A DNA stretch of 64,000 nt from positions 24,824,001-24,888,000 of the forward strand of contig OX621238.1 in assembly GCA_951640165.1 (NCBI GenBank), read 5' to 3'. The stretch is from Pseudoips prasinana. Lineage: Eukaryota > Arthropoda > Insecta > Lepidoptera > Nolidae. The position numbers and the translations under genes were made by a program. Numbering within the stretch: position 1 is the first letter of the stretch; every line of letters starts with the position of its first letter. Of the stretch, positions 11,313 through 23,442 are shown piece after piece. Below the pieces are notes generated by a model, which worked only from the letters and a program-made list of their open reading frames with translations, was not told the DNA's origin and searched no databases.

Positions 11313-14300
11313 TATATAAACACAACATTACTACCCTATTCGGGTTGTTCTTTAAGTGAAACGTTGTCCCCTACGCCATGTAAGGCATATAGAAATAACC
11401 AATACTGTATCTATCAAGCTTGTTAGTATAGATTACAATCTCTACATTTCATCGGTACAAATCTTTAAACCAAAGTCGTACACCATGCATATAAATTGGT
11501 AACCTCGCATAGAATCTAAAAACATATCCCGTTCCCCTCAATTGAATCCGATTGAAACAGGGAAAAACAAGTACTTGGGATTACGGCTACGCAGAAGGAT
11601 ACGAACTGGGAAACGACAGGGGAAACGCCCCCATAAGTAATAGGTACCTATATCGCTACGTATGTATGACTTCACAGCTTTGTTAGCCTAGCGGTAGCGT
11701 TAACCCTTTTCCAGGCTTTGGTTCTTGAACTTTATTCAAAAGAGATAAGGTTGTAATTGATGTTTCGTATAGTCCACCGCCCGTTTAAAGGTATCAGTAT
11801 TAAAAAGTTATCAATAATAGACTAAACTGTAGCGGCTATTAATGTCTGAGACCCAATATACCGTGTTCATATTATGAGTATATGCTTTGTTTACAATCTT
11901 ATCAACAATGTGATCAATTCCTCGATGCGCCATAATGAGATTGCGTACGGAGAATGGTTATGTCATTAGGTAAGCTGACACATTCTCAGTAATATTCGTA
12001 TCGAGAAAACATTTTATCTCTTCTCGTACATAAGATTATCATTAGATAAAAATGTATTAAAAAGTATTATGAATTTCCATTAATAATATAAACTCAAAAA
12101 AATATAGAATCGTGCACCGATACTAAACTTATAAAATGTGAAAATAGATTTAAATATCGCATATTTTCTGTTATCTTCATGTAAACATGTGATACCTATT
12201 TAATTATTTTGGAATTTAGTCATCCCACAAGATAATGGGACATGGCACATTTTTTTATTCAACAATTTTAATAAAAACAAACATTTGAACCGAAATCAAC
12301 CAAATTTTGAAAATATACAAATAAAGCAGTTTTATGTTACGTTTTTTGCAACGGACACAAAAATATTTTCTTAATTTTTCAATTCAATTTTGCAGTAAAT
12401 TTAGTCAGTATTCAAATTAACAGCGGCCTGGACCAGCTCCCATCTAGTGATAAACCATTTGTATAATCTTGTTAAACGTGTGAATATTTAAATGTTATAA
12501 TTTTGGTGCACATACTTTTTCCAATTTCGGTATGGAACCCTAAAAACTTGAAAGATTATACTGTAGTCTTTCTAAGTACTAGTACGGTCGCCACGATAAC
12601 AGCATACATGTTGTAGGCATCTTAGGCCTAAGCGGTATGGTTTGCCGACTAGTTGCTACAAAAACAAGTTGAAAAAATGTATGGGCAGAAATAGTTTCCG
12701 TATTTCGTAATCCTTCGTGATTGGATTGTACGCCGCCTTTGATGGAAGTCAGATACGATAATCCCTGGAAAACCCTTTCGTTACTCAATGTAAATCAAAC
12801 ACTGACACAAATAGTTCCTCTGAAAAATTCCCCTCGGTCTTTGAAGCCAAAATTTAGCTAAACAATAAATTGAAGTGTTGTTTTGCGCATCAAATTTCAA
12901 ATATTTATTTCAGCGAATCGATCACGAAAATAGCAGAACTTCCTGAAAATAAAGCCTGTCTGTCTCTCTAATAAAATGTTATCATCGTATAATCCTTTAT
13001 TATTTCGATAACAGAATATGTCAAGTTGGACAGTTTCCTGTTTTCAATATTGTCATCTGATTTCGCCAGTCAAAACAATGTAGGTAGATAGAGCAGCTCT
13101 GCGAAACTGATATTTCTAGGAAACTATGAGCCTGATGTTAGCTTTCTCCGTTTTAATTACGGGAAAGTTGACACTGCCCACTCATAGATAAACAGTACTT
13201 TAGGTGTACCACTAGAAGGATTGCTTTCCCGGGGTGTGCGGGACGGGTGGAGGGGGTTGTGAGTCCGCGTCCACATCATGCCATGTCGTCTGTGTTGGAC
13301 AACGGCAATAAATGACGGAGTCTGAATTTCTTTCGCGTAATATTACCACACGTACTCTCGGAGTATATATCCCGTAGTTGGTTATACAAGTGGGTTTTCT
13401 TGAAGTTATAAGCCTGTAATAACAATTTTATTGCACCATTTAATACAGGATGTACTATTTTAACTCGTGACAATGAAAAGTCTTTCGATTTCCAAATGTT
13501 GCATGTTGGAAATCCGATCTAGTGCCACCCATATACGTTTTTTTTTATTTAGAATGTTTTAGAGGACTACTCCACATCAGAAGTCAAATGGTTTAAGGTT
13601 TGAACTAGACTATGTAAACAGCAAGTATATGTTTTGTAGGAACAATTCGCACAGTACTAACCGCTCTACTGCTTCAAGAGCGACGCACTTATTCAAAGCA
13701 CGTGGCGTACCTATACTAACATTATTTACTTCAATTTTGTGAGCTCGTGTGAAACTAAATTGCTATTCTATTAACTATATAACTATTATATATTACTTAT
13801 TCTGAGGGTTTGCCACGGTAGACATATATATCACTCTCTTTATAAACTACAAAAAGATGCTGCACTCTCATGTAGTCTCTTGAGAATGTAGTACCTATCC
13901 TAATTTATATAAAACACCCGACAACAGTTTGCCAGTGGCGTAGGGTCGTTAAAACACGATTTCATACGACGTCCATTTTATAAAATGTGTATTTGTTATA
14001 CTAGCAGTTTTGGTATCCTATTGTCGACTTACATCAACAATTCAGTAATTCTATATAGTAATAAACTTGAGGCAACTAACACCATCACCAATATGATCCC
14101 AAACTAGGCAGACCAAAACATATTTCTGTTTAGAAATATTATACATACATTTTATAGATAAATTACACCCAGATGACATTCTTTGGGTCCCCATAACTAA
14201 GTAACTTTTAACATAATTATTTAATATAATAGTTTGATAGTAGAGTCAAGCAGGCTACCTTAATATAATTGCTCACACTTTGCCTGTGGTATTCGCATTC

Positions 14301-14581
14301 TAGATAAGAGTATGTTAAAACGTAAACGCCTATTCTAAAAAAATATTAATATTATTTTCTAGAATAGGCATGCCGTACGACCTTGCGGCTTCATGACTCA
14401 CATGTTTCATCCACAATAAGTTATATAAACTGCAAACAAATGCGTAATAAATCCATTAGTCCTTTAAACTCAAACATAAATGCACTGATGCCAACGAATC
14501 AATGAAGTTGTAAACCAGCTAAACAAATCTAACCTGTTATTTCAACAGTACCCTGAAATTTAATTTAGCTTAGATTGGAAA

Positions 14582-14898
14582 ATGACCATCGATCGTGACG
14601 AAACAATTGTCACGTTAAATTTGCCGGATACTGTTTTGGAGGTGACCAAACTATTGCAGCAGTGTCTTAGCGTACGACTTAACGGTGTGTTTCTGTGTTT
14701 GTGCTCCTTTTCAACTAAGATAAACTTTATTTTACGACAGAAAACCAGAAATCTAGATATATTTCAAGTGTTAAACGCTTTTAAGTATCTTTCACGATGT
14801 GACTGCAAAATCTTTGTTCGGTGTAAATCAGGTGAATGTGATTTTGTTCGGAAGCGCCGCATTGGTCCGACACGTAAATGGGCTTGGACTGGTACTTC
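14582..14898 (+). CDS. Candidate alternative first exon of dunce (unproven)
   Basis: An ATG with A at -3 (GGAAAATGA) opens a frame of 105 complete codons plus one base, up to a consensus donor (TCAT then GTAAGT). An in-frame TAA at 14561-14563 lies just upstream, so this is a complete N-terminus. The single leftover T would join AC of exon 27389 to make Tyr, followed by EAYMKLAL of UCR2, so the phase fits. The protein begins MTIDRDETIVTLNLPD. It has a cysteine-containing middle (RCDCKIFVRCKSGECDF) and ends in a basic stretch (VRKRRIGPTRKWAWTGTS). If real, it would give a short PDE4 form with full UCR2 but no UCR1, as vertebrate short forms have. I do not recognise the residues, and a phase match happens by chance one time in three. 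Without splicing, the frame stops at 14906-14908. Confidence 0.35.
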
Positions 14899-15328
14899 AT
14901 GTAAGTAAATAAACTTAAAAAAAAACTAAGCACACTCAACGTAACAGATCACAATCCATAAAATAATGACCACTTATCATATATTTAAGTTTTCAAAAAA
15001 TTCTATCGTCTTTTGTTAAATACGGACAGTATTTAACAAACGACGAGGTAGAATGCTGAAATTGCAACAGGGAGCAGACAAGATTAGAATCTTTAGCTTC
15101 TTTAAGCTGAGATCAAATCCCATATAGCATTATAGTATAAATTTTACTGATGCATAAATACGCATTAAGTATTTATTCTATAATTTTAACGGGTATTCCA
15201 TAATATAAATGGTCACTGACCTTGCTGTTATGACTATATGGAAAACTCGTGGTGCAGTTAGTAGTCTTGTTTTACTACAAGAGTAGTTTGGCTTTGTAAT
15301 AATAATTCGTTTTTAACAATTAAACGTT

Positions 15329-15449
15329 GTACACACGGCTACTCAAGCTATTCATTTCCAGTATAAGCTTATCTCGCGTTGTATAGGACTTCCATACAAT
15401 GAGAGGTCAGCTTATATTGGAAATGTATAGCTTACTATATATAGCGTAC
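15329..15449. mobile_element. GTAC-ended MITE, family 1, copy 2
   Basis: It opens GTACACACGGCTACTCAAG and shares CCAGTATAAGCTTATC and GAGAGGTCAGCTTATATTGG with copies 1 and 3. The right end is degraded. Confidence 0.7.
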
Positions 15450-15534
15450 TGACAGTTAACTCCTATCGCATTTCATATAATGGCTAAAGCAAACTACAAG
15501 ACAGGAACATCGATTAAAAGATCAGATAAAATAA

Positions 15535-15775
15535 AATAATGATACCCTCCTGATCGAATTTTGGCGGCCAGTCTCAACGGAGAATAGCCATCTGAGCGGG
15601 ACATTATAACGAGCAAGTGTCTGCGCAAAATCACTTTCTATCCATCACCTTCATGATCCAATGGGATGACTAGCCACAAGGCCGGAAAGAGGTCAGGTAT
15701 AGGACCGACGGCTTTACTTGCTCTCCGATGCATGGAGGTGTAATGCCGCCAACTCCCAAACTTCGGGCTGAATGA
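15535..15775 (-). mobile_element. tRNA-derived SINE, family A, head lost
   Basis: The complement matches the body and tail of the family A copies at 25183 and 26589 (GGCGGCATTACACCTCCATG.., GACCTCTTTCCGGCC, and the TATTATT end). The tRNA-like head is missing. Confidence 0.65.
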
Positions 15776-16061
15776 ATATTGAAATGTACCAAAGAGCATA
15801 GCAATATCCAAAATTGTAAAATTATTCGCGCATACTATCCTACTTTAGTATGTTATTCGACCAATAAATCAGCACTAATTCATGCAATCGGCACTAATGC
15901 AGGCAATGAGGAAAGTGTATTTATATTATTTCTCTATGCCAATGCCACCTATATTGCATTTATTCTTATACTTATTTTGAGTAATATGCAACATTTATGC
16001 GATGTCTTTAATATTTAATACACAATATTGAACAAGTAAGCAATCAGGTTGTTGAATATAA

Positions 16062-16315
16062 TAATATCCTGGGACATTATTTACACTCGGGCATCTGATC
16101 CCAAACTAAGTAGAGCTTGTACTATGGAAACCAGATAACTGATATACTACATATAATACTTTTCTTTTGTAAATACATACTTTTATAGATAAATTACACC
16201 CAGACTCAGGACAAACAGACATGTTAATACACACAAATATCTGTCCTGAGTGGAAATCGAACCTACGACCTCCGGCGTAAAAAGCTAGCATTTGCCAACC
16301 ACACCAACAGGCCCG
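16062..16315 (-). mobile_element. tRNA-derived SINE, family C, full length
   Basis: On the minus strand: head GGGCCTGTTGGTGTGGTTGG, box B GTAGGTTCGATTTCC, body CTGTCCTGAGTCTGGGTGTA, and the 3' module CAAGCTCTACTTAGTTTGGG followed by an ATTATTATATT tail. Confidence 0.75.
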
Positions 16316-16750
16316 TTAATATAATAAAGGGACTTGTAAAGGTACGCACGAAACTAGGAGTACTCGAATGCAGTGTCTTAACCATTAATAGGGCATAACG
16401 CATGTTCATAATTCATTGGTTTTCGCTCTTATTGCAACAGAATAGAGTTTAAAATGAGGTGTTAGGTTGTGGCATTGCTAATATTTTGTTCTCGTAATAC
16501 CTACATTGTCTTTATTTTTTATCGAATTTACCAATAATCATGTATTATTTTTTATCAAATGTATAAAATCACTTTTCTTTGTTATTGTTAATACTTACTC
16601 AATACGGCTTTGTGAATTCTTGTTAGTATAGTAATAAACTTAAATTAAGTATCATGTATTTCTCAGATAAATAATGTATTCTTTATGAGAAATAAATGTC
16701 TTAAACCAAAAACCATAAAATGAGGTGGCAACTATTATACCATTGCCCCA

Positions 16751-17308
16751 TTAAGAGCCTATGCACACCACGTTTTTTTAAACGCGCCGTCGACGCGCGT
16801 TTCCAAAACGCGTGTTAGCATCGCGTGTGTATCGATACATACGCGCCGCGCGCCGGTGCCGCGCGTTTGTAATAATATCTAGGGACAATGTCACACAGAT
16901 CCTCCTAGCCCCAAAGCGAAGCTTATACTATGGGTACCAGGCGACGATATAAATACTTATATAGATAGATAAATACTTAAATACATAGAAAACATCCATG
17001 ACTCAGAAACAAATATTCGTGCTCATCACACAAATATTTGCACTTACCGGGATTCGAACCCAGGACCACCAGCTTTGTAGGCAGGAGCACTACCAACTAG
17101 GCTACGGTGACCGTCAATTTTTCGCGTATTAAATTGTATCGCGTTAGCATCGCGCCGTCGCCGCGTCGTCGCCGTCGGCGCGCTTTTATCCTACGGAGTA
17201 GAGTTTGTTGTCTTTGTGTTGATACAAACGCGCGTTAGCATCGCGTCTGTATCGCTACAAACGAGCGTCGACGGTGCGCTTAAAAAACGTGATGTGAATA
17301 GGCCTTAA
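16751..17308. mobile_element. TTAA-flanked foldback MITE, interrupted by a SINE
   Basis: TTAA at 16751-16754 and 17305-17308 bracket inverted ends GAGCCTATGCACACCACG and its near complement (CGTGATGTGAATAGGCC). The interior is very rich in CpG and made of repeated GCGTTAGCATCGCG units in both orientations. TTAA duplication suggests piggyBac-type mobilisation. The SINE at 16871-17114 is inserted in it, so the element itself is about 314 bp. Confidence 0.75.
16871..17114 (-). mobile_element. tRNA-derived SINE, family D, inserted in a MITE
   Basis: On the minus strand it opens GGTCACCGTAGCCTAGTTGG, with box B GGGTTCGAATCCCGG, and ends with the CATTGTCCCTAGATATTATT tail. A second copy is at 53487. 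Confidence 0.75.
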
Positions 17309-17591
17309 GGGTTAACTCACAAATTTCGAATTTGAAGTAATCGTACAATAAGCCCAATTTGGTAACTAAGTGAAGCGAAGTTATAAAGAAATACATATTA
17401 GTAGTATGTGCCCAGGCTTATGGACAAATTTCCGCACATATATAACTCGGGAGGCAGGTCCGGTTATTAATCACTTGCGATAGTTATATGTTTATATTCT
17501 GACGTAGTATTTTTAAGCGCTTATCTTGTGATCATTATCTATGATATAACCAACACATAAACACTCTGCTGTCGTCACTATAATAATTGAT

Positions 17592-17693
17592 GTACAGACG
17601 CCAGCACATTCAGCTACACCAATCTGTCAGATTTATTTTATAGATTTTCAACTTTATCACATAAGTATAAGCTTTATATGCTGGCGCCTGTAC
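17592..17693. mobile_element. GTAC-ended MITE, family 2, copy 1
   Basis: Ends are GTACAGACGCCAGCACATTC and GCTGGCGCCTGTAC. Another copy is at 23582. Confidence 0.7.
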
Positions 17694-17712
17694 AGTGATA
17701 ACAAAAAATGAC

Positions 17713-17910
17713 TCCGTGTGTGCCGCAGCGGTTAAGGCAGTCGCCTCCCCACTTCGTGTCTCGGGTTCGATTCCCGCGCAGGGTAACTATTTGTGTGACC
17801 CATAAAGTTCTGAGTCGGGATGTGCTTTGTGTCCGTCAATTATATGTCTTATCCCTGTACAGCACAGGGATTAATGCCCTAGATTAATGTCTATAAAAAT
17901 AATACTATAA
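17713..17910 (+). mobile_element. tRNA-derived SINE, family B
   Basis: Head GTGTGTGCCGCAGCGGTTAA, box B CGGGTTCGATTCCCG, then AACTATTTGTGTGACCCATA and TGTGTCCGTCAATTATATG. The 3' part is decayed. Confidence 0.75.
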
Positions 17911-18786
17911 AATGACACATAATGATTATTGATACATACAACATGTAACGTAATTAACGCACACGCTCAAACACCCCAATTAGAATATTATGTTGTAATC
18001 ATAATACATACACTGAATTTTTAATTTAACATGTATATGCATTGTTATTTACTAAATTAGTATCTTGGAATAAAGTTTATTTTTCTTTATTTTGTATTGA
18101 ATGATGGAATTTGTATGAATACAAATAAAACTGCGATTTTAAAAGTCTTATTACTTTGACTTACGGTCCATTTCAATTTGTTTTCTGTACAGTCATGTAC
18201 AGGGTTAATATGACAATAATCTCCGTAGTTTTAATTATTTTGGAATAAAAAATTACATATATAAAAAAATATATAAATCGATTCAGTAAACGATTCTGAA
18301 CAATGTATTTTCAGATTGTGTCATTAATATGTAAATTAATGTTATAAAATTAACACAATGTAGTAAGCGATTACAATCAATAATATGATTGCTTTATACG
18401 TATGTGTAAAATAAACATAGTATCGCATCTGATGGTATGTGCACTTTTACGAGATTTCATTCTTATGTCATACCATAAAATGTGTAAAGAACGTAATTGC
18501 ATTAAATAATTTAAATATTTAGTAAATCCATGTTAACTTCGAACTTATGATAAAGGCCATTGACACCCACATGACATGAATTTGAAAACAACATTCGTTT
18601 CAAAGCTTTTTTTATAAATGATTAAAACGTGCCGGTTCTATTTGGAGCGTGACAGGTACTAATGAGTGTCAGCTTGGTTCTCCGCCACGAATTGAATCAG
18701 GGACGGTCGCTGTCATTCGCCACTCGCTATTTCCCGATGTAGGCTAAGTGGTAGTTGGGACACACTGACCACACAACACTCAACCA

Positions 18787-18850
18787 CAGTCTGGAATAGA
18801 GTCCGTTCGGCGTAACCACGCTTACACCGAACGGACTCTATTCCAGACTG
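18787..18850. repeat. Near-perfect hairpin, 29-bp stem with 6-nt loop
   Basis: CAGTCTGGAATAGAGTCCGT.. pairs with 18822-18850. The outer 24 bases are exact, then there is one mismatch, then four more pairs around a CCACGC loop. No second copy was seen in the window. The exactness implies a recent origin or ongoing correction. Confidence 0.8.
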
Positions 18851-19749
18851 TATAATCAAATTATAATGGACCTGTAAAATTAATACCTTTGTAATTGTAA
18901 CTGAAATAGGTAAATTTATGAAGGCATTTTAAATTTGCGAGCCTTCAGGGAATCAGTTACAATAATTCGAACATTATAAAGTTCTGGGCTAATTTCAAAC
19001 ACGAGTTGATGAGTGGACGGGGTGCGTTACATCATTTAAAGCATATCACAATTATCGTAAAACAATCTTTTATAAATAATATCAAGGTGTGTTGTGTATG
19101 TTTAATTTATTGTAACATATTTAATGCATATTTTGGCGGTGACACTCAAGAGTCATATTTAATCAATCATTACAGTTCAAATACAAAGACTAAACATTAC
19201 TTAATCTAGTCAGTCATTAATTAAATATGTCTCTGAGTGGCAGTTATAGACTATTATTGTGCTGCTATCTTTATGCTTAGTGAACTTTATATTAGTTTAT
19301 GAAATAATCAACGATTACCACATAATATTAACTGTGTGGTTTCCCGCCTAGAAAGAATAACAAGTCTCGTATTTTCCGCTTGGAATATCCCATCCCAATA
19401 TCTGAAGCTAGAACTAGTTGTGGATTGCTAAAATTAGTAGGAGATAATCAAGGTTTGGGTCCTTTTAACAATTTTGATACTGAATCCCCAAATTTTTTGA
19501 CCGAATAATAGCGTATGTCTTCTAGGAAATCCCATTCTTGCAATAGGCATCCAAACTCTACGGATAATATAAACCTTGAATATTAAAATGCGTTTATTTG
19601 TAACGCAGTTCCATGAAACATTCTATGGTTTTAACAGATGATTATCTTCTACACGCTTAAGTTCTTTTGACAAAGTACAAACAAAGTCCTAGCTAATTTA
19701 ATATGCTCTACTTTATCTGGAGGCCGCAACCGTGAGCTATATCTTAGTG

Positions 19750-20031
19750 ATGTGGAGAATGTTCAACATGTTACTATTTGCCATTTTTATAATTAACATC
19801 ACACCAATAGAAACAATTTTATTGGAATATAGTCCTTACCGTTTAAGATATTGGGTTCCCTACTGTTGCCACCGCTGTGACACTGGCTGCACAAAAGAGA
19901 TTTGTTTGCGCGTCGGTTACAATTGTCGTGTTCTATCCGGCAGCCCTTGTCTTCCAATGAGACCCGTCAACAGAGCGAGAATTGTCAAGCTATGTCTCAT
20001 TAACATCTCGAAACTAACAATTAGAATATAG
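19750..20031 (+). CDS. Candidate nested gene: small secreted cysteine-rich peptide
   Basis: This is a 93-residue open frame with its own stop, inside a dunce intron and on the same strand. From the first ATG it reads MWRMFNMLLFAIFIINITP, which looks like a signal peptide: one basic residue, then a run of hydrophobic residues to about residue 18. After a short spacer comes a cysteine cluster beginning CCHRCDTGCTKEIC, followed by three more Cys. There are eight Cys in all, enough for four disulfides. The sequence is richer in GC than its surroundings. An AATAAA lies at about 20277. ATGs at 19765 and 19774 are alternative starts. I do not recognise the family. It could be a secreted peptide or a chance frame. 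Drosophila dunce is known to host nested genes (Sgs4, Pig1) in an intron, but no homology to those is claimed. Confidence 0.33.
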   Translation: MWRMFNMLLFAIFIINITPIETILLEYSPYRLRYWVPYCCHRCDTGCTKEICLRVGYNCRVLSGSPCLPMRPVNRARIVKLCLINISKLTIRI

Positions 20032-20400
20032 GTCAAGATTTATACAAATATTTTGCCGGATTGTTTTCAGCTAACATTCTTACGTAAAGTTTAAATAGAT
20101 CTTTACGATTCTCCAATTACAGTAGTTGAAAAAAATATATTTCAATACGCCATGCATTTTTAATACGCATAATTTTTCCTGAAGTTTCTGCTTATGCTGT
20201 ATTTAAACATTTTATTAAATTTTATTAAGGTTTTTAAATATGTGTTTAGTTTTCTGTCTACACATGATCTTCTACAAATAAAGAGCACCCCTGCTTATAT
20301 GATTTCCTTTCAAAGCCACTTTATGTCATTACTATTTACTTTGTTTAAGGTTAGTTCATGACAACTTTTTAAAGTAAACATAACATAAACATAACATAAT

Positions 20401-20433
20401 ATTGATTATACATCCGTTGGATGTATAATCAAT
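20401..20433. repeat. Perfect inverted repeat, 15-base arms
   Basis: ATTGATTATACATCC, then GTT, then its exact complement. A cruciform-prone hairpin. The pairing is exact. Confidence 0.7.
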
Positions 20434-21680
20434 TCCAGGCACTTTAATCGCATTGAATCTCAATATGTTGCGACAAAATGCATCGGAATCAGAATTTCGG
20501 AATATTTGTGTAAAGTTGTGGTTTCTAAAAGTATTTCCATACATATTTTGGATAGCAATCGTCATTTTTAACTACTAATTTTGACTAAATTTGTAACAAG
20601 TAATAACCTAGCGCCACTTTTAAATAAAATACTATGAATCCAAATATAAAGATTATTTCAATTTTTGAACTGCTTAGGTTTTTTTTTTATTAAATGCAGT
20701 TTGTGTTCACCGGAATGCTAGTTTAATCAACTAGCATTGCGGTGTCATGTTTCATTCATATGTTTTAAACAGACACAGATATACACTTTATCGCTAAAAA
20801 TTTTACGGAAATAGGGATTAAATAATGATTGTATTTAGCACTTGGGTGCATACAGTTGTATTTGTGAAGTTCACATGCAGCACGAGTCCGTCCGTGCGAT
20901 CTGTTTTATCACATAAAAATGTTGGGAAATCATTAAATAAATAACATGTTATTTTGCTACTACTAGATACTATTGTCAATGAAATTGTCATTGAACTAGT
21001 TTTCCGTCGTAAATAAATGAATTGGTCCACCCCTTTAGATAGATCCAAGACATTTAGAGCAATTCCCCGGGGCGTAGGTACTTGGGCCCCACTAGTAAAA
21101 CCCTTTTCATCGTATGTCAATGTATTCTTGCTTGCAGGAGTTGGAGTGATGCATATCCTTCTACTACTCTACCTTTTTGTTACAATACCCATGCTTTGCA
21201 CCATAAAAAAGAATAGACAAACACACAGAAATGGTCCATAAATATACACTCCTTTGCAAAAAAGGGACATTTTTTTATATTATTGGTAATAATTTTAGTT
21301 CGAAAGAATTAGGTATGAAAAAATGTTAATTCCGAATTTGAAACTTTTGTTTTTAATGAAATAATAAAATTAAATAAAATCCGAATTAGTCCTGCACGAC
21401 TGTTCATTTTCTGCCATATATGTAATCCATCGAATCAGAGAATCTGCCCAATCCACGAATCTGTCGAGTTGGGAATCTGCCCAAAACGAATTTGCCCATT
21501 CCAGAATTTACCCTAAAACGAACAAGTGTATAAATTTCTAGTCGTTTATAGGCACATACTGAAATATTAATATTCTCAATTGAAAAGCTAGGGTCTGTAG
21601 TCTGTAGGGTACCAAATGTTATAAAAACAAAGTTTAATAAGAAATATAATATTAGACCATATGAAATTAGGCTATTTATT

Positions 21681-21956
21681 GAAGTTATACTTCTTTTGGC
21701 GCGATGGAGAAAAATGATGAGAGTGAATTTTTACGATGCGCGCGCACACCGACACCAATAAATTTAACAGCATGAAGTTAGTTCTAGGTGGTATGAAAAT
21801 GTATGAGAGTGAATTTTTACGATGCGCGCGCATCGTAAAAATAACAGCATGACGTTAGTTCTAGGTGGTATGAAAAATGATAACTATGTTCAAGTTGTAT
21901 ATTAAGAAGTATAACTTCTAACGCGTGTACATAAGTACACACAAGTTTTTTTTTTT
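21681..21956. mobile_element. MITE with GAAGTTATACTTCTT ends, copy 2
   Basis: Close copy of 4190-4475, including ACGATGCGCGCGCATCGT and the shared tail ACGCGTGTACATAAGTACAC. It lacks about 14 bases of one internal GCGC unit found in copy 1. Confidence 0.75.
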
Positions 21957-22535
21957 ATATGTTACGAATATTATATCACGTGACCGTTATTTAAAGTGAT
22001 ATAATACTATCTATTAGTGATATTTCACACCCATTTTATTATTGTACTATCGTTGAATATGAAATTCTAATCACAACATCTTTTCCTGTTAACTACATGT
22101 TAGTAATAACAGCACACGCCTCCATGTTGTTTACAGATTTGTTTACTGTTGAAAGGAAAATATAATAAATTGTCTACGTCGCAACAAAAGGTTATACCTA
22201 CTATTGTGATATATGTATGTACAAAAACAATATTCAGCACGAGCGAGGTATATTATGCAATGCAATAGCAGTATACAATAATAATATTACAAATTCCGAC
22301 AATGTAAAGTATTCACGTTACCAGTGTCCAAAACAACAAAGTATTAATGTTTACCGTTAACTAAGCAATAATACTTAACAGTAAATATATAGTACATACG
22401 AATATAAGTACTATAAGTTGAGTAAACAATAAGTTTGCTTAATATGATGTCGAAATAAAAAAGGGATGGGTATACGAGATAATAGCTTAGCGTTGTCATT
22501 CCTGAAAAACAGTTATTAAGGATATTGTTATTTTG

Positions 22536-22795
22536 ATTGGCATGGTTGATAAATGCTTGCCTTTCGTGCCGCAGGTCGTAGGTTGTATTTGTGTGTTGTA
22601 TTTGTGTGCATGAACATGTCTGTTTTTCCCGAGTCTGGGTGTAATTATCTATAAAAGTATGTATTTACAAAAGAAAAGTAGTATAGTATATGTAATTATT
22701 CAGTTAGCTGGTTTTCATAGTACAAGCTCTGCTTAGTTTGGGATCAGATGGCCGTGTGTGAATGTCCCAGGATATTATCATTATTATATATATCC
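22536..22795 (+). mobile_element. tRNA-derived SINE, family C
   Basis: The head TTGGCATGGTTGATAAATGC and CCGCAGGTCGTAGGTTG is decayed. The 3' module CAAGCTCTGCTTAGTTTGGG and TCCCAGGATATTATCATTAT tail are clear. Confidence 0.7.
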
Positions 22796-22874
22796 GTTGC
22801 ATGAAATAGTTGCATACAAAGTTATGCAGGAGACTGTACTCACCAAAAATTTTAATATCAAAGAGTATTTAAAT

Positions 22875-23075
22875 CACGAAGAGCTCGTAGAACATTCTCT
22901 GACCAAATAGGAGACGTTCTCAAGAAAGCCCAGGTTAGAAGTACCTTTAACCAGTGAGCACGTATGAGGAATATAATGACAGTAAATGATGCGAAAGAGG
23001 TGTGCAAGGATTGTGACACATGGAAGTCCGTTGTCTATGCCTACCCCTCTGGGAAACAGGCGTGAGTCAATGTAT
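22875..23075 (+). mobile_element. Non-LTR retrotransposon 3' end, copy 2
   Basis: One frame reads IGDVLKKAQVRSTFN, a stop, then MRNIMTVNDAKEVCKD and YAYPSGKQA-stop, followed by ATGTATGTAT. A coding end of this kind with a TATG-repeat tail is the 3' end of a LINE. Related to 6850-7040. The clade is not resolved. Confidence 0.6.
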
Positions 23076-23283
23076 GTATTTTTCAGGTTTGCTCGCGTTA
23101 ACAAGATTACAGTCGATGATTTTACAAACACGCGTGATATGTTTTAGATTCTACCATTCATTATATTTTCACCGTGATTTATCTGATTTTTGCTGTGATT
23201 AATAAATGTCTGAACAGTCAATCTCAATACTTAGAATACATCAGATTAATCATCTAATCATATCGCGTTCATGGAATTATTAA

Positions 23284-23340
23284 ACCGGCCAAGAGCGACT
23301 CGGACGTGCTCATGGAGGGTTCCGTACCTTCTTTAAACAA
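23284..23340 (+). repeat. Fragment of the 'CCGGCCAAGTGCGAGTCGGA' repeat
   Basis: AACCGGCCAAGAGCGACTCG followed by GGAGGGTTCCGTACC; same family as 8651. Confidence 0.5.
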
Positions 23341-23442
23341 GTATGAAGTTATTTAATTATTAGCAGTTGGTCTGAATAAAAAGTAGGAACTGTTACTGTG
23401 TGTACAATTTAATCATTAAAATATGCTAGTTAAATTTTCCTT

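Noticed and set aside
13276..13473. Minus-strand 65-residue frame with an inner TTATTACAG acceptor-like site
   Set aside because: There is no ATG at the start and no recognised residues. It is kept only as a possible terminal exon too weak to list.
15779..16018. 79-residue open frame ending in a hydrophobic stretch
   Set aside because: AT-rich hydrophobic tail typical of chance frames in this genome, next to a SINE.
21017..21241. 74-residue open frame with a hydrophobic run
   Set aside because: It has no recognisable domain, no transcript signal and no composition shift; likely chance.
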